A stretch of 5,207 bases of DNA, from the NCBI GenBank assembly GCA_023127905.1, contig JAGMEZ010000645.1, positions 1 through 5,207 of the forward strand. The letters are read 5' to 3'. Shown one piece after another: positions 1 to 5,207 of this stretch. Position 1 is the stretch's first letter. Every line of letters starts with the position of its first letter. The notes under the pieces were generated by a model that ran no database searches, was not told the origin of the DNA, and was given only the letters and a program-made list of their open reading frames with translations. The stretch is from Caldifarciminota bacterium. GTDB taxonomy: Bacteria; Hydrothermota; E44-bin80. A program made the position numbers and the translations under genes.

Positions 1-1038
1 CTTGAGGTTACAGTAGAAGAAATTGATGAATTACTCGAAAGAGCCCTTGAAGATATGAAATCACAATTCCCGGATGAGGAAGCATTTAATAGAAAATTAG
101 AAGAAGAAGGCCTCACTTTAAAAACATTCAAGGAAAATTACAGAAAACAGATAAAAGAAAATCTCTTACTCCAGAAACTTATTCAGCAAGAGTTTGGCTC
201 TGAGATGTTTGTGACTGAGAAAGAGATTGAAGATTTTTACACTGTAAACCGAGATTCATTCGCAGAACCCCTTAAGGTAGAACTTGCCCACATCTTTATA
301 CTTCCAAAACCATCAAAAAATGAAGAGGTGAGAATACAGGAAATAATCAACGAAGTTTTTCTAAGGTTGGAATTTAATGAGGACTTTGGTGAACTTGCAA
401 GCAAATTCTCTGATGGGAAGCTAAAAAATAAGGGTGGCGATCTTGGATTTGTAACAAAGGAAGAGCTTCCATCTGAAATTGCCGAAATAGCGTTTTCATT
501 AAAAGTAGATGAACTAACAATTGCTCAGGGAAGAGATGGATTTCACTTACTTAAATGTGTTGGAAAAAGGGATAATAAAATACACTTTAAGAGAATATTG
601 TTCAAGGTAAAAATTACAAGTCTTGATACGCTGAGAGCACAGAGATTCGCTCAAAACTTAAAAAAACGGACAGAGGAAGGAGAAGATTTCTCAAGGCTTG
701 TAAAAAAATACTCTGATGATATTGAAACAAAGGAAAATGGTGGTAATATAGGAGAGATATTCATTGAGCAGTTGAATCCTCTTTTCAAAGACGCAATAAA
801 AGACCTTGACGAAGGTGGCATAAGCGAACCTGTAAAAACTGAAATTGGTTTCCACATTTTTAAGATTTTAAGAAGACCAGAGCAAAAAATTCCTGAACTT
901 GATGAAATCAGTCACATTGTTAAAGATTTCATAATTCAAAAGAGGACAAAAGAGAAGACAGATGAATTACTGGAGCGTATCCTACCCAATTTCTATGTAG
1001 AAAATATACTTAAGAAAAACTTATCAAAAGAGAAGTAA
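1..1038 (+). CDS. SurA-like peptidyl-prolyl cis-trans isomerase / periplasmic chaperone (5' partial)
   Basis: The frame is open from base 1, so the gene starts upstream; the ATG at 55 is internal. The visible 345 residues have the SurA layout: the end of a helical SurA_N chaperone region (about 1-85), a first parvulin domain (about 90-190), a second (about 195-290), and a C-terminal helix that would pack back on the N-domain. Parvulin 1 has the AHI histidine (H97), a GGDLG loop (145-149) and the late GFH histidine (H182). Parvulin 2 keeps SDD, GGNIG (247-251) and GFH (H285) but has Arg198 where the first histidine is expected. Family members act in the periplasm on unfolded outer-membrane proteins and isomerise Xaa-Pro bonds. 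The signal peptide would lie outside the window. Other parvulin-chaperone subfamilies (PrsA, PpiC, PpiD-like) are possible, but two tandem parvulin domains favour SurA. It is probably an early gene of the operon that follows. Confidence 0.9.
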   Translation, partial: LEVTVEEIDELLERALEDMKSQFPDEEAFNRKLEEEGLTLKTFKENYRKQIKENLLLQKLIQQEFGSEMFVTEKEIEDFYTVNRDSFAEPLKVELAHIFILPKPSKNEEVRIQEIINEVFLRLEFNEDFGELASKFSDGKLKNKGGDLGFVTKEELPSEIAEIAFSLKVDELTIAQGRDGFHLLKCVGKRDNKIHFKRILFKVKITSLDTLRAQRFAQNLKKRTEEGEDFSRLVKKYSDDIETKENGGNIGEIFIEQLNPLFKDAIKDLDEGGISEPVKTEIGFHIFKILRRPEQKIPELDEISHIVKDFIIQKRTKEKTDELLERILPNFYVENILKKNLSKEK

Positions 1039-1048
1039 AATATCAGGT

Positions 1049-1061
1049 ATTGCAAAGCAAT
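1049..1061. repeat. Small inverted repeat in the surA-like / S4-gene gap
   Basis: ATTGC-AAA-GCAAT is a perfect 5-bp stem with a 3-base loop, 10 bp after the stop of the SurA-like gene. No T-run follows directly, so it is not a convincing intrinsic terminator. It could be a weak attenuating hairpin or chance in AT-rich DNA. The 80-bp gap (1039-1118) is the longest among the + strand genes and is AT-rich, so an internal promoter is possible, but I see no well-spaced -35/-10 pair. Confidence 0.25.
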
Positions 1062-1118
1062 CTCTTATCTATCTTAATTAATCATTCTTCATTTTTATTG
1101 GTAGGTTAGAATTTGTAA

Positions 1119-1385
1119 ATGAGGCTTGACCTTTTTTTAAAGAAAATCAGGGTTGTCAGGACCAGAACAAAATCCAAAGCACTTTGTAATCAAGGATTAA
1201 TTACACTAAACAACATAACTGCAAAACCCCGAAAGGATGTTAAACCAAAAGACATCATTAAAATCGATTTTGTTAAGAGGATTCTCATTATTGAAGCAAT
1301 AAAATTACCAGAAGGAAATGTTCCTAAATCTGAAGCAGTGTCCTACTATAATATTATAAAAGATGAAAAGGTAGATATTATCTGA
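1119..1385 (+). CDS. rqcP: S4-domain RNA-binding protein, RqcP/Hsp15 type
   Basis: An 88-aa protein made almost wholly of one S4 RNA-binding domain (about residues 1-60), opening MRLDLFLKKIRVVRTRT, followed by a short tail with an SYYNIIKDEK segment. From memory this closely follows Bacillus RqcP (YabO) in length (about 86 aa) and pattern, including Arg2 and Arg16 and the tail (MYTILKEEK in that protein). E. coli Hsp15 (HslR) shares the domain but has a longer tail. Family members bind stalled 50S subunits carrying peptidyl-tRNA; RqcP works with RqcH in adding C-terminal alanine tails. No rqcH lies in the window, so the pathway role is inferred. The ATG at 1119 has a modest AGGT 12 bases upstream (1103-1106). 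The stop overlaps the pdxA start as TGATG, suggesting translational coupling. The symbol rests on resemblance; hslR-like is the alternative. Confidence 0.8.
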   Translation: MRLDLFLKKIRVVRTRTKSKALCNQGLITLNNITAKPRKDVKPKDIIKIDFVKRILIIEAIKLPEGNVPKSEAVSYYNIIKDEKVDII

Positions 1386-2371
1386 TGATGACGATTGGTA
1401 TAACGATTGGTGACCCTGCAGGCATAGGTCCCGAAATCATACTCAAATCAATTAATCGACTCAAAAAGATAAAAGGATTTCGGTTCATTATATTCTCACC
1501 TGCTGGATTTCTACATGAATACTGTAAAAAAATTGCATTGGATGTATCACTTCCTATTACCAGCAGCATAGAAACTATTAAAAGAAAGGTAGAAGTCCTT
1601 GAAACTATTGAAAAAATACCTTACCGTCTTGGAAAGCCCTCGAAAAAAACAGGTGATGCAGCTTATAGAATTATCAAGAACGGGATTCAATATGCTCTGG
1701 AAAATAAAATTAGCGCCCTTGTCACAGCACCTGTTTCTAAATTTGCTATAAATCTGACAGGAATAAAATTTACAGGTCATACAGAGATGTTAAAAAGAAC
1801 AACGGGTTCAAAAGATATTTTAATGTTGTTTGTCTCCCCCGCATTAAAAGCAGGTGTTGTAACAACGCATATTGGCATTAGAAACCTCTCAAGAAACATA
1901 ACAATAGAAAAAATTGTTTCAAAACTTCGAATACTGACAGATGGATTAAAGCAGTATTTCTCTATCTGCCACCCAGTTATAGGTGTCTCTTCGCTAAACC
2001 CCCATGCAGGAGAAGGAGGCTATATCGGGCATGAAGAAATAAATATCATAGAACCAGCAATTAGAAAAGTTCGAAAAAAAGGATTGAGAGTTGATGGTCC
2101 TTTTCCAGCAGATACAATTCTGTTAAAAAGGAAAGAGTTTGATGCACTCCTCTTTATGTATCACGATCAGGCAATGATACCGGCAAAACTCCTCTCCTGG
2201 GGTAAAAATGTCAATGTTACCCTCGGACTGCCATTCGTGAGGACATCCCCCGACCATGGTACAGGCTTTGACATAGCAGGGATGGGAAAAGCATCTCCTG
2301 AAAGTTTTATAGCTGCAGTAAAACTTGCTTGCAGAATGGTAGAACAGACGAACTCACTTACCAAGGAATGA
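1385..2371 (+). CDS. pdxA: 4-hydroxythreonine-4-phosphate dehydrogenase
   Basis: A full-length PdxA of 328 aa (E. coli PdxA is about 329). It oxidises 4-phosphohydroxy-L-threonine with NAD(P)+; the product decarboxylates to 3-amino-2-oxopropyl phosphate, which PdxJ uses to make pyridoxine phosphate. It is cytosolic and usually a homodimer with the active site at the interface. Visible signatures: GITIGDPAGIGPEI at the N-terminus, substrate-binding GHT (131-133), metal-ligand histidines at H162 (VTTH), H207 (NPHAGEGG) and H260 (YHDQAMIP), and the C-terminal LGLPFVRTSPDHGTGFDIAG block. Lys268, Asn277 and Arg286 fit the substrate-contact positions of the E. coli enzyme, so it should be active. 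The first ATG (1385) overlaps the preceding stop by one base and has AAGGT at 1368-1372; a second ATG follows directly at 1388 and could also serve. The PdxA2 subfamily, with other substrates, cannot be fully excluded. Confidence 0.95.
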   Translation: MMTIGITIGDPAGIGPEIILKSINRLKKIKGFRFIIFSPAGFLHEYCKKIALDVSLPITSSIETIKRKVEVLETIEKIPYRLGKPSKKTGDAAYRIIKNGIQYALENKISALVTAPVSKFAINLTGIKFTGHTEMLKRTTGSKDILMLFVSPALKAGVVTTHIGIRNLSRNITIEKIVSKLRILTDGLKQYFSICHPVIGVSSLNPHAGEGGYIGHEEINIIEPAIRKVRKKGLRVDGPFPADTILLKRKEFDALLFMYHDQAMIPAKLLSWGKNVNVTLGLPFVRTSPDHGTGFDIAGMGKASPESFIAAVKLACRMVEQTNSLTKE

Positions 2372-2387
2372 TAAATCCAAAAAAATA

Positions 2388-3602
2388 ATGACTAAAAAGC
2401 AAGATAAATTGAAATATAGTAGATTGATAATAAGGTCAACAGTTTTCTTAATCATCACAATTGTTGTTATTTCTTCATTCTTGTTCGGCAAGCTTATTGA
2501 GGAACTCGACTCTGAGTATAGCATCAGCAGTGTTCAGGCTGAATTTCCTCCCTGGTGGGAAGATGAATGGGAAGAAACCATTACAGGTTTTCGAATACGA
2601 GGGAGTTCTTTTGATCTTAATACCCTACACACACTCCAGCACTGGAAAGGAAGATTTCCATTTAACGATTGCGTTTTTTTCTCTTTTAACTATTTTACTG
2701 ATGCAGATGCTGACAGCCAGAATTACGAGAGGGAAATAGAATTAATGTGGAGGGTTAAAGGTAATCATTACCTTTCCCTCTTTGGATACCCGTATTACGA
2801 TAAGGAAGAGAGTGATATTGGCATTCGGTATTCATACGAAGAGACACCATTTGACTTCGTCAGATTGTCTCTCCTATTCGAAAATGCACCCAATAATTAT
2901 ACATTTAAGGAAAAGGATATGGATTCTATGAGAATTTATACACAATTTCCCATTCAGTTTTCACTTGATATATCAGTAATAAAAAAGGAAAGAAACAGGT
3001 TAATCCTGTCTTATAACTATGGATTTCCATATAGAGCAATCTACGAAAACGAAGATGGCGAAATCCTTTATAAAACAGATGGTGAGTCTTCTAATATATC
3101 TATACAATATAAATATATCTTTGCCGATTCCTGTGAATGGGGTTGGGGATGTAATTTCCTCTATTCAAATAAAAGGTATCTTTCTCCGATAGAACAGATT
3201 GACAGTTTATGTTCGGGCATTCGTCTCAGGAGATATTTTTACCTTGTTGAAAAAAGTGCATCTCCCCTGCACCTCTTTCTGAAGCTTAATTATGATCTTG
3301 AGGAAACAATACAACTTTTTACCGAAAGCGTAGAACGAAGTACTTTTCTTATTGGAATAAAAACAAATTTCTGGCAGCATTCACGAGTTAGTTTGAGTTA
3401 TTCCATGGGAATAATGAATAATATTTCCACTAATAAGGTTAGAAGAGATAACAGGCTCATCCTATCCGCAGAACACAAGTTCAGAAACAAGGCACTTGTT
3501 GGTATGAATCTCGGCATAGAGCTTGACACAAGGGACACAATACATGGATACCTTGGACGATACGATAAGCTCTTCCTTTTTATACAATACTTTATTAAAT
3601 AA
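2388..3602 (+). CDS. Unrecognised protein with N-terminal hydrophobic segment; probable outer-membrane beta-barrel
   Basis: I do not recognise this 404-aa protein. A basic N-terminus (KKQDKLKYSR) is followed by a hydrophobic stretch at about residues 13-34, which reads as a signal peptide or membrane anchor. A VQA-EF site at 49-52 resembles a signal-peptidase site but lies about 17 residues past the hydrophobic core, so cleavage is uncertain. An acidic, Trp-rich PPWWEDEWEE patch (54-63) follows. From about 65 to the end, short stretches alternate polar and aromatic/aliphatic residues, separated by polar turns (for example HYLSLFGYPYY, NRLILSYNYGF, SRVSLSYSMGI), and the protein ends in the strand-like LFLFIQYFIK. 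This is the pattern of an outer-membrane beta-barrel. It starts 16 bp after pdxA, with no strong Shine-Dalgarno and no alternative ATG upstream in frame. Being downstream of a SurA-like chaperone is consistent with an envelope role. Its function, whether pore, receptor or structural, is unknown. Confidence 0.7.
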   Translation: MTKKQDKLKYSRLIIRSTVFLIITIVVISSFLFGKLIEELDSEYSISSVQAEFPPWWEDEWEETITGFRIRGSSFDLNTLHTLQHWKGRFPFNDCVFFSFNYFTDADADSQNYEREIELMWRVKGNHYLSLFGYPYYDKEESDIGIRYSYEETPFDFVRLSLLFENAPNNYTFKEKDMDSMRIYTQFPIQFSLDISVIKKERNRLILSYNYGFPYRAIYENEDGEILYKTDGESSNISIQYKYIFADSCEWGWGCNFLYSNKRYLSPIEQIDSLCSGIRLRRYFYLVEKSASPLHLFLKLNYDLEETIQLFTESVERSTFLIGIKTNFWQHSRVSLSYSMGIMNNISTNKVRRDNRLILSAEHKFRNKALVGMNLGIELDTRDTIHGYLGRYDKLFLFIQYFIK

Positions 3603-3622
3603 ATTGAAACATTTATCCATAA

Positions 3623-4411
3623 TTATTCTTCTCCATTTTCATCACCTTTATTTTTAGTAAACTCAATCGTGAACTTGATAAAATCTTTTACTTCGTTTAG
3701 TCGATTAAACTCTTGTTCTCTCGTCCAATTTAGGGCGATTTCAACCAAATCCTTCCATTTACTAAATTTCTCTTGTACCCATTTTGCAGCCACTTTTTTT
3801 GATGCTACTTCATTATGGGTAAAAAGAAAAAAGCAGCGACACATCGTCAGTACTGCATAGGCTTGGTATTTATCATACTCAAGACGAGACGATTCACTAA
3901 GCATAGGTTCCCAGTCTTCGTGAAGAATTTTTGCGTTGGCATGACGCATATCTTCATAGGGAACAGGGGCAATGAATATCGTAGAACGCGGCCCTGTCAC
4001 TACGATTGACTTCTCTCGTATAACATACTTTTCAATTACCCACTCGTAACCATAAGGGTACATATGAAAGCCGACTCCGTTTATGTATGGTCGTGGTATT
4101 TTTGGTGGCGCAACGCTTTTCAATAGATCTTTATGAACATAGGAGCCCTCCAGCTTTTTTACCCACTTAGATTCGTTTTTGATAATACCACCATGCATTT
4201 CCCTCAGTTTTTGAATCGTCTCGTCTGATAATTCTTTGTCGAGTACGATTATAAAATCAATGTCGCTGTCTTTTTGATTGAAGTCGCCGGTCGCTAAAGA
4301 ACCGTGCAGGTACATAGCCAAAAGATTGTCACCAAGAATTTCCTGTGACTTTTTTAACAGCAAAAGAACAATTGAGTTCACGTCTTTGTATGGTGTTGGC
4401 TTGGTATTCAT
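3623..4411 (-). CDS. Nucleotidyltransferase related to aminoglycoside adenylyltransferases (DUF4111-type C-terminus)
   Basis: A complete 262-aa protein. An N-terminal polymerase-beta-type nucleotidyltransferase domain carries G37-S38 in LHGSLATGDF and the metal-binding pair D50 and D52 (SDIDF). E88 in KLEGSY is a plausible equivalent of the catalytic-base glutamate of AadA. The C-terminal helical half (about 150-250), with LTMCRCFFLFTHNEVASKK and AAKWVQEKF, matches my memory of the DUF4111 domain found in ANT(3'')/ANT(9) enzymes and in many uncharacterised homologues. Such enzymes transfer AMP to a hydroxyl group, in known cases on streptomycin or spectinomycin; the substrate here is not determined. 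It is cytosolic, with no signal or membrane segment. The ATG at 4411 has only a weak AGAAG upstream. It converges on the barrel gene with a 20-bp gap and follows the acetyltransferase remnant on the same strand after 80 bp. Accessory location suggests acquisition by transfer. Confidence 0.85.
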   Translation of the reverse strand: MNTKPTPYKDVNSIVLLLLKKSQEILGDNLLAMYLHGSLATGDFNQKDSDIDFIIVLDKELSDETIQKLREMHGGIIKNESKWVKKLEGSYVHKDLLKSVAPPKIPRPYINGVGFHMYPYGYEWVIEKYVIREKSIVVTGPRSTIFIAPVPYEDMRHANAKILHEDWEPMLSESSRLEYDKYQAYAVLTMCRCFFLFTHNEVASKKVAAKWVQEKFSKWKDLVEIALNWTREQEFNRLNEVKDFIKFTIEFTKNKGDENGEE

Positions 4412-4491
4412 GTTGTTTCTTCTAAATCAGATATGTAAAAAAGACAAATACGTCTAACTTGTTTTTGTGCGAAGGCCATGATGAAATATTA

Positions 4492-4862
4492 CTAAATAAA
4501 ATCCTCTTTTAATAATCCAAACACTAATATATCACGGTAATTATTTCCATCAAAATGAGCTTTTCTTTTCACACCCTCTATTTTAAACCCTAAATGTTTT
4601 AATAGATTAATACTTCTTTCATTATATTCATATGTCTCCGCTTCAATCCTGTGAAGTCCAATTAAAAATAAATGTTTCAATAATGCAGACAAGGCATCCT
4701 TCCCAAATCCTTTGCCTCTTGCCTCGCCAAGTGCAAAACGTAACCACGCAATAGTCTTTCTATTGTCCATCCAATTCAAACGAATATACCCTATTGGATC
4801 AGTCCCATTATTTGGAGTAATCATTAAATATATTTGACTATGGGATTCTATTGCTTGCTTTA
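4492..4862 (-). pseudogene. GNAT acetyltransferase of RimJ/RimL type, N-terminus missing
   Basis: The reading frame encodes the later two thirds of a GNAT fold: a beta strand with IGYIRLN, the acetyl-CoA pyrophosphate-binding loop RGKGFG (R-x-x-G-x-G pattern), then LHRIEAETYEYNERSINLLKHLGF and a terminal strand pair ending in LVFGLLKEDF. This resembles the Acetyltransf_3 (RimL-like) family, whose members are usually about 170-190 aa. Here only about 123 native residues remain, so roughly the first 50, including the first strand and helices, are absent. The frame continues past 4862 into the GGCAACGGGG repeat block and is closed by an in-frame TAG at 4912-4914. The only extended start is a TTG at 4887 inside the repeats, which would add PTPLPR-like residues not native to the family. 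The first internal ATG (4824) lies even further into the fold. It is probably inactive. Substrate unknown; relatives acetylate protein N-termini, small amines or antibiotics. Confidence 0.75.
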
Positions 4863-4977
4863 GGCAACGGGGCAACGGGGTTGGCAACGGGGTCAGGCTG
4901 GAATCTGTAATCTAGATATGAAGTAGCGAGGGCAACGGGGTCAGGCTGGAATCTGTAATATAGATATGAAGTAGCGA
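4863..4977. repeat. Repeat block: two 47-bp units plus extra GGCAACGGGG pieces
   Basis: Two 47-bp units, 4883-4929 and 4931-4977, are separated by one base (period 48) and differ at one position only (C4912 versus A4960). Each begins GGCAACGGGGTCAGGCTGG and ends GAAGTAGCGA. Before the first unit, the leading GGCAACGGGG occurs twice more (4863-4872 and 4871-4880, overlapping by two bases), then TT, giving four copies of this 10-mer. The first unit contains the palindrome ATCTAGAT (4910-4917), broken in the second. The block is GC-richer than its surroundings. It lies exactly between the broken acetyltransferase and the transposase end, so it looks like a mobile-element terminal or REP-like repeat. 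GGGGTCAGG-type ends near REP-associated transposases are familiar to me from other genomes, but I cannot confirm that here. I see no strong long hairpin. Confidence 0.85.
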
Positions 4978-4980
4978 TAA

Positions 4981-5207
4981 CTACCATCCCAATCTTTCTT
5001 CTATACCTTTCAAAATCCTACCATCAACTTTACGCTCTAAATGGCATACCATCCTTGCTGTCCTCCCAAGAAATGATGCAACCTCCTTACGCTTCCTATC
5101 AGTGTGTTTAAGTGCCAAGCAAACAAAAATACTCCGCATCTCTATTATTTTCTCCCTTCTGCTCCCACCTCGCAACTCATCTAAACTAACTCCTGTTATT
5201 CGATTTA
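4981..5207 (-). CDS. C-terminal end of a probable REP-associated (Y1/IS200-like) transposase, partial
   Basis: The frame is open to the right window edge (74 residues visible), so the 5' part lies outside; a TTG at 5175 is not needed as a start. The visible part contains RGGSRREKIIEMRSIFVCLAL followed by KEVASFLGRTARMVCHLERKV. This is a helix-turn-helix resembling the DnaA C-terminal DNA-binding domain, which is the usual C-terminal extension of REP-associated tyrosine transposases (RAYTs). The catalytic HUH and tyrosine motifs would be upstream and are not visible, so assignment rests on the C-terminal domain and on the adjacent repeats. The stop codon (TAG, 4983-4981) is 3 bp from the repeat block, with a small GTAG/CTAC inverted pair at 4971-4984 spanning it. 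A lone DnaA-like HTH protein is the alternative. Whether the gene is intact cannot be judged. Confidence 0.6.
   Translation of the reverse strand, partial: NRITGVSLDELRGGSRREKIIEMRSIFVCLALKHTDRKRKEVASFLGRTARMVCHLERKVDGRILKGIEERLGW

Larger units (their letters stand above)
4863..5207 (-). mobile_element. 3' end of a RAYT/IS200-like transposase element with terminal repeats (partial)
   Basis: The transposase tail and the repeat block abut (3 bp apart), and the block's outer edge coincides with the point where the acetyltransferase coding sequence stops matching its family. I infer one element whose left boundary in this window is near 4863. The other end, the rest of the transposase and any target-site feature lie outside the window, so the element's limits are not proven. 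Confidence 0.5.

Noticed and set aside
651..857. Antisense open frame within the SurA-like gene, with similar ones within pdxA and the nucleotidyltransferase gene.
   Set aside because: These are opposite-strand shadows of clearly coding regions, with no recognisable domains or start signals.
2461..2739. A 92-codon open frame inside the barrel gene on the same strand.
   Set aside because: It overlaps a longer frame that has coherent beta-strand periodicity and sits at operon spacing; its own translation shows no family signal.
3600..3640. Bidirectional terminator between the convergent barrel and nucleotidyltransferase genes.
   Set aside because: The 20-bp gap and adjoining bases show no stem of useful length followed by a T-run in either direction.
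4452..4458. GTCTAAC (GTTAGAC on the - strand) between the acetyltransferase and nucleotidyltransferase genes, resembling an integron attC core site; both genes are cassette-like.
   Set aside because: No matching partner core (RYYYAAC on the - strand) or imperfect stem structure is found within the usual attC length, so the 7-mer alone is not enough.
4412..4491. Promoter for the nucleotidyltransferase gene in the 80-bp upstream gap.
   Set aside because: AT-rich hexamers such as TACATA are present on the - strand, but no acceptably spaced -35 partner stands out from the background.
4863..4977. CRISPR-like array from the repeated units.
   Set aside because: The two 47-bp units are separated by one base, with no spacers, and no cas genes are visible. 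It is a tandem repeat.

Overview
The window suggests a low-GC, Gram-negative (two-membrane) bacterium. A SurA-type periplasmic chaperone and a probable outer-membrane beta-barrel protein lie in one transcription unit, which points to an outer membrane. The base composition is AT-rich and the SurA, S4 and PdxA proteins look ordinary. I cannot name the phylum from sequence alone; an uncultured or deep-branching diderm lineage would fit.

Left part (1-3602, + strand): four closely spaced co-directional genes that look like one operon. They are (i) the C-terminal 345 codons of a SurA-like peptidyl-prolyl isomerase/chaperone, cut by the window edge; (ii) an 88-aa S4-domain protein of the RqcP/Hsp15 type, acting on the large ribosomal subunit; (iii) pdxA, 4-hydroxythreonine-4-phosphate dehydrogenase of vitamin B6 synthesis, whose start overlaps the S4 gene's stop by one base; and (iv) a 404-aa protein I do not recognise, with an N-terminal hydrophobic segment and a beta-strand-rich body that looks like an outer-membrane barrel. 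The SurA-like protein could assist folding of such a barrel, but this is inferred only from adjacency.

Right part (3603-5207, - strand): the orientation flips after a 20-bp convergent gap and the content becomes accessory. It holds a complete nucleotidyltransferase related to aminoglycoside adenylyltransferases; a GNAT acetyltransferase lacking its N-terminal part; a short GC-richer repeat block with two 47-bp units on a 48-bp period plus extra GGCAACGGGG pieces; and, at the right edge, the C-terminal helix-turn-helix end of what looks like a REP-associated (Y1/IS200-like) transposase. The repeat block runs from 3 bp past the transposase stop codon to the point where the acetyltransferase coding sequence breaks off. 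The simplest reading is that a transposase-associated element or its end repeats inserted into, and truncated, the acetyltransferase gene.

I see no RNA genes, no CRISPR array and no convincing new defence system. The most unusual part is the repeat/transposase/truncated-GNAT junction at 4492-5207.
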